This document shows positions 1 through 6,224 of a stretch of DNA of 6,262 bases, in pieces. Both the position numbers and the translations under genes were made by a program. This stretch comes from an uncultured Bacteroidales bacterium (GTDB taxonomy: Bacteria > Bacteroidota > Bacteroidia > Bacteroidales > JAUNSR01): contig CAMTOT010000178.1 of NCBI GenBank assembly GCA_947074165.1, positions 1 to 6,262 on the forward strand, given 5' to 3'. Every line of letters starts with the position of its first letter. Within the stretch, counting starts at the first letter, position 1. The notes under the pieces are model-generated. The model did not search any database, was not told the DNA's origin, and worked only from the letters and a program-made list of their open reading frames with translations.

Positions 1-47
1 CTACACCAGGCCGTACACTCTTTCCCTACACGACGCTCTTCCGATCT
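1..47 (+). other. Sequencing library adapter, not genomic
   Basis: Positions 15-47 match the Illumina TruSeq universal adapter end, finishing in the recognisable CTCTTCCGATCT. The preceding 14 bases (1-14) reappear in reverse complement near the other end of the window, so they belong to the same synthetic construct. The biological insert starts at about position 48. No gene call should use this segment. Confidence 0.97.
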
Positions 48-90
48 ATCCCGAATCATACTACATTAACAAAAAATCTAAACCTTATAT
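48..90 (+). promoter_or_regulatory. Partial leader of the pectate lyase gene
   Basis: Only 43 bases of genomic DNA precede the pectate lyase start. They are A/T-rich, with a run of six A (71-76), and contain no GGAGG-like Shine-Dalgarno sequence. This is usual in Bacteroidota, where A-rich leaders support initiation. No complete -33/-7 promoter pair is visible; the promoter probably lies beyond the cut end of the fragment. Confidence 0.4.
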
Positions 91-1887
91 ATGAATATTT
101 TTAATATAAAGCTTATTTCAAGGAGTGTATTATGTTCTTTGATTGCTGTTTCCGCAGCTTCATGCAGCGACAATGACGAGATTATAAAAGACGATATCAA
201 GCCTGAGGAGGAAATACCTGAAGAGGTAATTCCGGAGGAATCAGAACCATCTATAGTTTTTGACTATTCGTCAATATCTATACCATTCGGAGCGAAAAAC
301 TTCGCTTTTCCAATAAACGCGACAAGAGACTATACGGTAGCCATGGATTCGGAACAGATTGAATGGGATGAAGAGAACTCCAACCGCTCTGTGATAGCCT
401 TTAAGGTAAAAAATGAAAACAATGCGGTTAAGCCTGTAGAAACTAATGTTGTGATAACCTTAAAAGATAATTCACTGTACGCGAAAACAAAGTTTGTACA
501 GTTTGCTAAGGCAAATACTGAATATGGAGATGTATCTATATTCTCCGGTCAGTCTTTTCCAGGCGCTGAAGGTTTCGGGGCAAAAACCACTACGGGCGGA
601 CGTGGAGGAAAAGTATATCGCGTGACAAGTCTGCTTGATGACGGATCGACAGGAACTCTGCGACACGCTATATCACAGAAAGGAGCGAGAACTATCGTGT
701 TTGACGTGTCGGGTATTATAGAGTTGAAAAGCATATTAAAGATATCTAATGATGATATTACGATAGCCGGACAAACAGCACCGGGAGACGGTATATGTAT
801 AAAAAATTATTCCACGGTTATAGCTGCCAATAATGTTATCATCCGATTTATGCGCTTTCGCATGGGAGATGAGATGCAGGTAGAGGGAGATGCTCTGGAA
901 GGGAAACAGAAAAAGAATATTGTGATAGATCACTGCTCTATGAGCTGGGCTACGGATGAGTGTTCTTCTTTTTATGATAACGAGAACTTCACAATGCAGT
1001 GGTGCGTTATCTCTGAATCTTTAAGAAATTCTGTACACGGTAAGGGTAACCATGGATACGGTGGGATATGGGGTGGAGCTCCGGCTTCATTCCACCATAA
1101 TCTGCTTGCTCATCATGATAGCCGTAATCCGAGGATGTGCGGATCAAGATACTCTAACAACAGCGATAAAGAGCTTGTTGACTTTCGCAATAATGTGATA
1201 TTCAACTGGGGATCAAACTCTGCGTATGCCGGTGAAGGTGGTAGCTACAACCTTGTTAATAACTATTACAAACCGGGTGATGTTTCTAAAAACGATAAAA
1301 GAATATTTCAGCCAAACGCTGACAACGGCAATAATAGTCAGGCAGCAGGCGTATGGGGAACTTTCTATGTGAGCGATAACTTTATGTTACTAAAAGACGG
1401 CGGCGATAACGCGGCTGTTAATTCTGATAACTGGAGCGCTATACATCCAAATCCAACTTCGTTTGACAAAGAGCAAATAAAGAGTAATACGGAATTTTCT
1501 GTTGCCGCTGTAAGAACACATACCGCACGCGAGGCATTCGACAGAATAATTGCCGTAGGGGGTGCGAGTATGTCAAGAGACAATGTCGATGAGAGAATTA
1601 TGAATGAGCTTTTTACCGGAAAGATTACTTACAATGACGGTGGCAACGGCAGTATTGGCGGTATTATAGATACTCAGACTGCAGTAGGCGGATGGCCGGT
1701 ATATGAATCTTATAAACCTCTGACAGATACAGACGGTGACGGTATCCCTGATATATGGGAGATAGCTTACGGGCTTGATCCGAATAACGCTAACGACGGA
1801 AACCTGAAGACTCTAAGTGGCAAATACACTAATCTTGAGGTATATCTGGCTAATCTTGTACAACATATCGTATTTGAGCAGGAATAA
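91..1887 (+). CDS. Surface lipoprotein pectate lyase, PL1 superfamily
   Basis: This 598-residue protein is predicted to cleave homogalacturonan by calcium-dependent beta-elimination. The start at 91 is chosen because it opens a lipoprotein signal peptide with a lipobox ending SAAS-C25. SDNDE follows Cys25 and resembles the acidic export signal that sends Bacteroidota lipoproteins to the cell surface. An E/P-rich tether (about 31-53) follows. Residues 54-140 look like a beta-sandwich resembling a BACON domain (weak call). The parallel beta-helix catalytic region runs from about 156 to 480, opening with FPGAEGFGA and TGGRGGKVY. RFRMGD (255-260) and HCSMSWATDE (281-290) are typical of bacterial PL1, close to subfamily PL1_2. 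HHDSRNPR (341-348) holds the candidate catalytic arginine, Arg345 or Arg348. A calcium-loop-like DTDGDGIPDIWE lies at 546-557. Length and both ends look complete. The gene is convergent with a GH28 gene, which supports a pectin role. The exact substrate (pectate or methylated pectin) is not determined. Confidence 0.93.
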   Translation: MNIFNIKLISRSVLCSLIAVSAASCSDNDEIIKDDIKPEEEIPEEVIPEESEPSIVFDYSSISIPFGAKNFAFPINATRDYTVAMDSEQIEWDEENSNRSVIAFKVKNENNAVKPVETNVVITLKDNSLYAKTKFVQFAKANTEYGDVSIFSGQSFPGAEGFGAKTTTGGRGGKVYRVTSLLDDGSTGTLRHAISQKGARTIVFDVSGIIELKSILKISNDDITIAGQTAPGDGICIKNYSTVIAANNVIIRFMRFRMGDEMQVEGDALEGKQKKNIVIDHCSMSWATDECSSFYDNENFTMQWCVISESLRNSVHGKGNHGYGGIWGGAPASFHHNLLAHHDSRNPRMCGSRYSNNSDKELVDFRNNVIFNWGSNSAYAGEGGSYNLVNNYYKPGDVSKNDKRIFQPNADNGNNSQAAGVWGTFYVSDNFMLLKDGGDNAAVNSDNWSAIHPNPTSFDKEQIKSNTEFSVAAVRTHTAREAFDRIIAVGGASMSRDNVDERIMNELFTGKITYNDGGNGSIGGIIDTQTAVGGWPVYESYKPLTDTDGDGIPDIWEIAYGLDPNNANDGNLKTLSGKYTNLEVYLANLVQHIVFEQE

Positions 1888-1902
1888 AGATAATATCCTG
1901 CT
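1877..1902 (+). other. Hairpin overlapping the pectate lyase stop codon
   Basis: AGCAGGA (1877-1883) pairs with TCCTGCT (1896-1902) around a 12-base loop that contains the TAA stop (1885-1887). A short T run follows (to 1905). It could be a weak first terminator or a 3'-end stabilising hairpin. It cannot form together with the next hairpin, because both use bases 1900-1902. Confidence 0.4.
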
Positions 1903-1915
1903 TTTGTTAAAAAGC
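1900..1915. other. Small 6-bp hairpin between convergent genes
   Basis: GCTTTT (1900-1905) pairs with AAAAGC (1910-1915) around a four-base loop (GTTA). It lies directly beside the main terminator and is an alternative to the hairpin that overlaps the stop codon. Its contribution to termination is uncertain. Confidence 0.35.
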
Positions 1916-1960
1916 AAAGGAGATGCACTCAATTTATGACGCATCTCCTTTTTATTTTTT
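1916..1960 (+). terminator. Intrinsic terminator of the pectate lyase gene, probably bidirectional
   Basis: AAAGGAGATGC (1916-1926) pairs perfectly with GCATCTCCTTT (1941-1951), an 11-bp stem with a 14-base loop. On the plus strand a T-rich tract follows (to 1960), as expected for rho-independent termination 30 to 75 bases after the stop codon. On the minus strand the same stem is followed by GCTTTTT, so it may also end GH28 transcription. That direction is weaker because its T run is shorter. Confidence 0.8.
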
Positions 1961-1971
1961 GCTGTAGATTA

Positions 1972-3354
1972 TTATTCTACGGGATTAAATACACTGCCTT
2001 CAAGTGATATACGCTCGCAACCGGTTATCGCATTGCCTGACTTAACATTATTGAATGTACAGTTCTTAACGCTTATATCATATACATTTTCAGAATCTTC
2101 GTAACTGTCAATCTTAACTCCGTAACGGCTTTTATTTGATGTTACGTTCTCAAGATGCACGTTACGCACTACTGGAGGGAAACTTCTGTCACAGTCTTCG
2201 TTTGATTCATACAAAAGATTAATACGAAGTACGGCTTCTTTACACTGTCCTACTTCAATATTGCGGACAAAGATATTTTCAATAATACCGCCTCGACAGT
2301 TGTTTGTTTTAATACGAATTACTCTATCCAGCTGAGGGCTGTCCATAACACAGTTTTCAACATACAGATTTCGGTACCCTCCTGAGATCTCACTTCCAAC
2401 AACTACACCTCCGTGCCCATTTTTCATACGACAGTTACGTACAATCATATTCTGCGATGGGATATCCCATTTACGGCCATCTTTGTTTCTTCCTGATTTA
2501 ATAGCTATACAGTCATCTCCTGTATCAAAATAACAGTCTTCGATAAGTACTCTGTTGCATGATTCAGGATCACATCCGTCTGAATTTGGTCCGAGACTGA
2601 ATATCTTCACACCTTTCACCACCAGGTCTTCACAGAATATCGGGTGAATTACCCAGAAAGGAGAGTTTCTTAGAGTAACATCTTGTATAAGGGCAGTTTT
2701 ACATTCATAGAAGTTTATTAATTGCGGACGAAGAGCTTCTTCGTGTCCGTACACCCTGGTCTCAACAGGAGTTTCATCTTCAGCGGCGCGAAGCAGTTTA
2801 TTACGGCCTCCGTCTCTCTGAGAGATAATGCCTTCACGGGCTCCATAACGTTTATTTCCGTTCATTGGCCACCATGCTTCTTTTGAACCTTGTCCGTTTA
2901 TTGTTCCTTTTCCTGTTATAGCGATATTTTCCGCCTGATAAGCATATATAAGAGGTCGGTAATTATAACAGTCAACACCTTCCCAGCGGGTAAGTACAGC
3001 AGGCAGATACAGGTCAGTATCGGTAGAGAACAATAAATGCGCGCCCTCTTCCAGATGAAGGTTTACATTGCTTTGAAGTTCAATTGGTCCGGTATAATAT
3101 TCACCCGCAGGTACAATCACTTTACCACCTCCGTTTGCGTTACAAGCTATAATAGCACCGTTGATCGCGTCATGATTAAGAGTTAAAGAATCATTTGCAA
3201 CCGCGCCGAAGTCTGTGATATTAAATACGGTCTCGGGAAAAGATACACGCTTTATAGACTTTTCAAGTTTAAGCGCGTCGTCCCATGGCGAACTTGTACT
3301 CGTACAAGAGACTGTTGCCATAGAGATCATAGATACGATAAGAGTTTTCTTCAT
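1972..3354 (-). CDS. GH28 polygalacturonase, lipoprotein
   Basis: This 460-residue glycoside hydrolase is predicted to hydrolyse alpha-1,4 galacturonide bonds in homogalacturonan or related pectin fragments. The start gives a short lipoprotein signal (KK n-region, hydrophobic stretch, ATVS-C17). The residues after Cys17 (TSTSSPWDD) are not immediately acidic, so a periplasm-facing anchor is more likely than surface display. VFNITDFGA (43-51) opens the right-handed beta-helix. All GH28 signatures are intact: NSDG (257-260, Asp259), DTGDD (277-281, Asp280 and Asp281), GHGG (313-316, His314) and RIK (347-349). SGRNKDGRKW (287-296) and the GPNSDGCDPESC context resemble Bacteroidota enzymes often described as exo-polygalacturonases, but exo action and exact substrate are inference. 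The gene is convergent with the pectate lyase gene and lies 190 bp downstream of the 870-residue protein's gene. A terminator between those two implies that GH28 has its own promoter. Confidence 0.94.
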   Translation of the reverse strand: MKKTLIVSMISMATVSCTSTSSPWDDALKLEKSIKRVSFPETVFNITDFGAVANDSLTLNHDAINGAIIACNANGGGKVIVPAGEYYTGPIELQSNVNLHLEEGAHLLFSTDTDLYLPAVLTRWEGVDCYNYRPLIYAYQAENIAITGKGTINGQGSKEAWWPMNGNKRYGAREGIISQRDGGRNKLLRAAEDETPVETRVYGHEEALRPQLINFYECKTALIQDVTLRNSPFWVIHPIFCEDLVVKGVKIFSLGPNSDGCDPESCNRVLIEDCYFDTGDDCIAIKSGRNKDGRKWDIPSQNMIVRNCRMKNGHGGVVVGSEISGGYRNLYVENCVMDSPQLDRVIRIKTNNCRGGIIENIFVRNIEVGQCKEAVLRINLLYESNEDCDRSFPPVVRNVHLENVTSNKSRYGVKIDSYEDSENVYDISVKNCTFNNVKSGNAITGCERISLEGSVFNPVE

Positions 3355-3414
3355 TGAAACATTAATTTATAGGGTTGTATATTTTTCTTTTTAGCATTTA
3401 AGGATACCGTGGCA

Positions 3415-3445
3415 CGAAAATAATAATAGAATATTTATAAAGCAA
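3415..3445 (-). promoter_or_regulatory. Candidate Bacteroides-type promoter for the GH28 gene
   Basis: Read on the minus strand, TATTTTCG (3422-3415) matches the Bacteroidota -7 consensus TAnnTTTG with one mismatch. A TTG (3445-3443) lies 20 bases upstream at the expected -33 position. Transcription would start near 3408, leaving a leader of about 55 bases before the ATG at 3354. The position just after the upstream gene's terminator fits. The region is AT-rich, so chance matches are possible. Confidence 0.4.
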
Positions 3446-3470
3446 GTTATTACTTATGAGCATATAAACT

Positions 3471-3511
3471 AAAAAAACGCTCCGGATAGATGCCTCTATC
3501 TCCGGAGCGTT
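3471..3511 (-). terminator. Strong intrinsic terminator of the 870-residue protein gene
   Basis: AACGCTCCG (3476-3484) pairs with CGGAGCGTT (3503-3511). The stem continues, after a two-base bulge (3501-3502), with GATAGA (3485-3490) against TCTATC (3495-3500), closed by a four-base loop. On the minus strand the stem runs into seven T (complement of 3471-3477), the usual rho-independent layout. It starts about 34 bases after the stop codon at 3545 and separates this gene from the GH28 gene. Confidence 0.9.
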
Positions 3512-3544
3512 AGCATTATTTATGAATAAGACCACATAGAATGG

Positions 3545-6157
3545 TTATTTAATAACTTTTTGAGATGACACAGAGCCATCTTTATATGTTGTTTTTATAA
3601 TGTTTACACCGTCAGTCAACTTAGATATTCTGATGCCGCTTACATTATAAATCTCAACAGTTGAGATCTCTTTATTATCTTTATCTGTAACATTAACGAT
3701 AGATGTGGCAACCGCTCCTGTTGTTACAAACTCACAAGCATTAAGAAGTAATTTCACACCGTTGGCATTAATTTTCTCATGGTCATCACTTGAGAATGGA
3801 ACAAGAACATAAGCCTTTTCACCTTCTGCCTGATGCAAATGCACGCAGTTATAATCTTCAACTGTAGACAGTACTATATCCTGAGCAATAACCTGTTCAG
3901 GTGAATCCCATGCCTGAAGCTGATTGTAGTCTGTCACCTCTTCAAATACCTGACAAAGTCCGTCAACAACATTAATACCTTTGAAAATATCATGACTCAT
4001 TCCTGTTTCCGTAACTGCCATTGTCCCTGTTTTATCTGTCGGATTTTTAGGTGCCGCAAAAGACCATCTGCCCGAAGTATAGAAGAATGCTTTTGTATTA
4101 ACCATAGGAATAACTCCAACAAGATTCTTTAAAGCAAGTCCAAAAGCATGAGTACCGGATATTGACTCTGTTATATATAGCATATCAAATCCGTTTTCAT
4201 ATTTACCAGCATCTGCTGCTGTTAGAGTATTAACGTCTACAAGTACTACATTATAGATATTTTTAAGTGCTGCAAGCACAGCATCGTCTTCCGTAGCTAC
4301 AAATGTTGGTACGTTTACTCCATCTTTTTTAATCGTATATGTCGAGTTATAGAAATAAGCAAGATAAAGTTTATCTGATGAAAGCGGAACAATAATCTCT
4401 TCCTGTAGAAGTTTTGAGTCAGAATAACCATCTTTCACCGCTATTGCTTTTACCAATGTATTATTCTCAATAAAGAATGGTGATGAATATACTGTTGATT
4501 CTGTAGTCGGTTCTGTACCGTCTATAGTGTAATATATAGATGCTTCAGACGTTGTTGTATAGATTGATAGCATCAGACCTTTTCCAAATGATTCTGCTAC
4601 AACAGCCGGCATAGCTACAGTAGCGTTAATATCATAACTTTCGCTTTGTGAAGCTGAAGTTACATAATCTTCTTTTGCGGCTATTGCGATAACTGTTGTT
4701 GTTTTATCAAGAGTAAAAGGCTCTGTATAAACATTGGATTTTTTAGTCGGTTTAGTACCGTCAAGCGTATAATATATTGTAGCGCCTTCGGTTTCTGAAA
4801 CGATTGTGATAAGTTTACCATTTTCAATATCTTCCGCTGTAATTGACGGTTTTCTTGCTTTTAACGATACTTTCCCATTTATTACATAATCACAAGCATC
4901 GACAAGTAATCTTAGCGCATTAGAGGTAGCCGTATTTATTCCGTCACTTGAAAGTGGTATAAGTACATAGTTTGCACCATCAGTCGTAGTATGTTCATGT
5001 ATAGCGGAGGCAGAACCGGCCATAGCCAAAACAACGTCTGAAGCGATAAGATCAGATTCGGACGCAGTCCATCCCTGTACATAATTATTAGCTGGACTTG
5101 TTCCGTCATAAAGCATTACGACACCGTCTTCGTCTGCATCTGTATTTGTAAATAGTATATGAGATTTACCTTCTTCTGTAAGAGTTACAGAAGGTGTTTT
5201 AGGACTTGGGTTAGCAGGTGTAGCCCATGACCATCTGCCCGATGTATAAAAGAAAGACTTTGTATTTACCATAGGAACCACACCAACAAGTTCTTTTAGC
5301 GCTATTCCTTTTACATCTTTCCCGCCGATAGCTTCAGTAATAAATATAGCATCATAGCCTGTAGCGTATCCGGCAATATCTTCTACATTGAGATCTTTAA
5401 TATCGATCTTTTCTACATCGTAATAATCGGCCAATGCCGGATATACAGGATCTGACTCTGTCCCGATATATTGAGCAGCATTATAAGACGAATCATAGAA
5501 ATATGCTATCTTCTTAGGAGTCTCTACTACTTCGATATCTTCGTATACAGTCATACCTTTTAAGATAATACCGGCACCCCATGTAAGAGCAGCAGTCTCA
5601 GGATTGTTAACGATGGCTTTCACCATAGCAATCTCACCTGATGAATTAACAGGGAAAGTCTGATCACAAAGCTCAAGTCCTTTTGCTCCTGTGAATCCTC
5701 TTGGAGTAGTATTTGAGCTTGTAAATGAGAATTCTATCATTTGTCCGGTTTCAAGACCCAATAGCTTAATATCTTTATTTGATGAGCCAAGCTGAAATCC
5801 ATTACTTGTTTCTCCATAGTTATGGCGAAGAGTAAAATCCTTTGCATCCATTGATGGGAAGCCTATACATTCAATCTCTTTAATCAACTCACCGTTAGCA
5901 TATAATTGTGCTGTTGGCGATTTTTTTCCGGTTAAACCTTTAAATCTTTTGTATACTTTAGCATCGGCATCAATAATGTCATCCGAAGCAACATACCAAA
6001 GAGGGCCGGCCGGAGATGCATTTGCTTCTTCCGTAAGATTAGCTACCGTCTCAGCACTATACACGGTAAAATCATACTCTTTTACTTTTTGCCAATCGGC
6101 ATTGGCAATTGATACTGACGAGGTTAGAAGGGTCGCCAAAAGTAGTTTTTTGTTCAT
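3545..6157 (-). CDS. Exported protein with duplicated alpha/beta domain and CHB_HEX_C repeats
   Basis: The function of this 870-residue protein is unknown. The start gives a clear signal peptide (MNKK, hydrophobic core, ANA cleavage before Asp21). Residues 22-206 form a probable beta-rich region I do not recognise. Residues 216-432 (copy A) and 597-817 (copy B) are diverged copies of one alpha/beta domain. Both keep ITE, ALK.LVGV.PMVNTK, FFYTSGRWS, a following SH, an HxH pair and SSD. The order of predicted strands and the C-terminal helix (LRLLVDACDYV, VKLLLNACEFV) recall ThuA-like or class I glutamine amidotransferase-like folds; this is inference, and I see no obvious Cys nucleophile. Between the copies lie two chitobiase C-terminal-like repeats (about 436-510 and 515-590), each with IYYT[LI]DGT.PT and a VxAIAxKxxY segment. 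Residues 833-870 (EIYNVSGIR to QKVIK) resemble a type IX secretion sorting tail. The protein is probably secreted or surface-attached. The pectinase neighbours suggest a plant-polysaccharide role. The gene has its own terminator; its promoter lies outside the window. Confidence 0.9.
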   Translation of the reverse strand: MNKKLLLATLLTSSVSIANADWQKVKEYDFTVYSAETVANLTEEANASPAGPLWYVASDDIIDADAKVYKRFKGLTGKKSPTAQLYANGELIKEIECIGFPSMDAKDFTLRHNYGETSNGFQLGSSNKDIKLLGLETGQMIEFSFTSSNTTPRGFTGAKGLELCDQTFPVNSSGEIAMVKAIVNNPETAALTWGAGIILKGMTVYEDIEVVETPKKIAYFYDSSYNAAQYIGTESDPVYPALADYYDVEKIDIKDLNVEDIAGYATGYDAIFITEAIGGKDVKGIALKELVGVVPMVNTKSFFYTSGRWSWATPANPSPKTPSVTLTEEGKSHILFTNTDADEDGVVMLYDGTSPANNYVQGWTASESDLIASDVVLAMAGSASAIHEHTTTDGANYVLIPLSSDGINTATSNALRLLVDACDYVINGKVSLKARKPSITAEDIENGKLITIVSETEGATIYYTLDGTKPTKKSNVYTEPFTLDKTTTVIAIAAKEDYVTSASQSESYDINATVAMPAVVAESFGKGLMLSIYTTTSEASIYYTIDGTEPTTESTVYSSPFFIENNTLVKAIAVKDGYSDSKLLQEEIIVPLSSDKLYLAYFYNSTYTIKKDGVNVPTFVATEDDAVLAALKNIYNVVLVDVNTLTAADAGKYENGFDMLYITESISGTHAFGLALKNLVGVIPMVNTKAFFYTSGRWSFAAPKNPTDKTGTMAVTETGMSHDIFKGINVVDGLCQVFEEVTDYNQLQAWDSPEQVIAQDIVLSTVEDYNCVHLHQAEGEKAYVLVPFSSDDHEKINANGVKLLLNACEFVTTGAVATSIVNVTDKDNKEISTVEIYNVSGIRISKLTDGVNIIKTTYKDGSVSSQKVIK
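3707..4369 (-). repeat. Copy B of the duplicated alpha/beta domain
   Basis: This encodes residues 597-817 of the 870-residue protein. In the best-conserved block (670-710), 29 of 41 positions are identical to copy A (281-321) when counted by eye. DNA similarity is still visible around the FFYTSGRWS codons (near 4063-4090 here, near 5228-5255 in copy A). The rest has diverged, so the duplication is old and not an assembly artefact. Confidence 0.85.
4388..4615 (-). repeat. Second CHB_HEX_C-like repeat
   Basis: This encodes residues 515-590: ASIYYTIDGTEPTTEST, then PFFIENNTLVKAIAVKDGYSDS. This is the pattern of the chitobiase/beta-hexosaminidase C-terminal (immunoglobulin-like) domain. In many secreted bacterial enzymes such modules act as spacers or possible binding modules, not catalytic parts. 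Confidence 0.8.
4628..4852 (-). repeat. First CHB_HEX_C-like repeat
   Basis: This encodes residues 436-510: ATIYYTLDGTKPTKKSNVY, then PFTLDKTTTVIAIAAKEDY. It is homologous to the adjoining second repeat, and the two sit in tandem between the copies of the larger domain. Confidence 0.8.
4862..5512 (-). repeat. Copy A of the duplicated alpha/beta domain
   Basis: This encodes residues 216-432. It matches copy B along its whole length, from KIAYFYDSSY (copy B YLAYFYNSTY) to LLVDACDYVINGKV (copy B LLLNACEFVTTGAV). Copy A alone has an acidic DADEDG stretch (340-345), a possible calcium loop missing from copy B. Confidence 0.85.
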
Positions 6158-6178
6158 AAATGATAAATTTTAAATGTG
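6158..6178 (-). promoter_or_regulatory. Partial leader of the 870-residue protein gene
   Basis: Only 21 bases of genomic DNA remain upstream of the ATG before the adapter. They are almost entirely A/T and show no Shine-Dalgarno sequence. The promoter is cut off. Confidence 0.35.
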
Positions 6179-6224
6179 AGATCGGAAGAGCGGCGTGAGG
6201 GAAAGAGGGTACGTCCTGGTGTAG
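6179..6224 (-). other. Sequencing library adapter in inverted orientation, with errors
   Basis: AGATCGGAAGAG (6179-6190) begins the reverse complement of the adapter at the left end. The rest matches with a few errors: two T-to-G changes and one missing T before 6211, and one G-to-T change within 6211-6224. The last 14 bases mirror positions 1-14. The errors suggest lower base quality at this end. Confidence 0.95.

Noticed and set aside
472..1583. Several 60-72 codon open frames on the minus strand inside the pectate lyase gene
   Set aside because: They are antisense shadows of a well-supported PL1 coding region, mutually overlapping and without family features.
3351..3362. Three-codon frame (ATG TTT CAA TGA, minus strand) whose stop overlaps the GH28 start as ATGA
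   Set aside because: It resembles a coupled upstream mini-frame, but such a short pattern is easily produced by chance in AT-rich DNA and no ribosome-binding feature supports it.
3355..3544. Small RNA or riboswitch in the gap upstream of the GH28 gene
   Set aside because: Apart from the terminator hairpin and the candidate promoter, I see no other strong pairing or known riboswitch pattern.
4388..4852. Chitin degradation suggested by the chitobiase C-terminal-like repeats
   Set aside because: CHB_HEX_C modules occur in many unrelated secreted proteins and carry no chitinase catalytic residues; no GH18, GH19 or GH20 domain is present.
3707..5512. Tandem duplication as an assembly or chimeric-amplification artefact
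   Set aside because: The copies differ at many positions, including silent sites, and are separated by distinct CHB repeats in one uninterrupted frame, so this is an old natural duplication.
5949..6173. Open 74-codon frame on the plus strand, opposite the start of the 870-residue protein gene
   Set aside because: It lies antisense to a strongly supported signal peptide and N-terminal region. It has no recognisable domain or start context.
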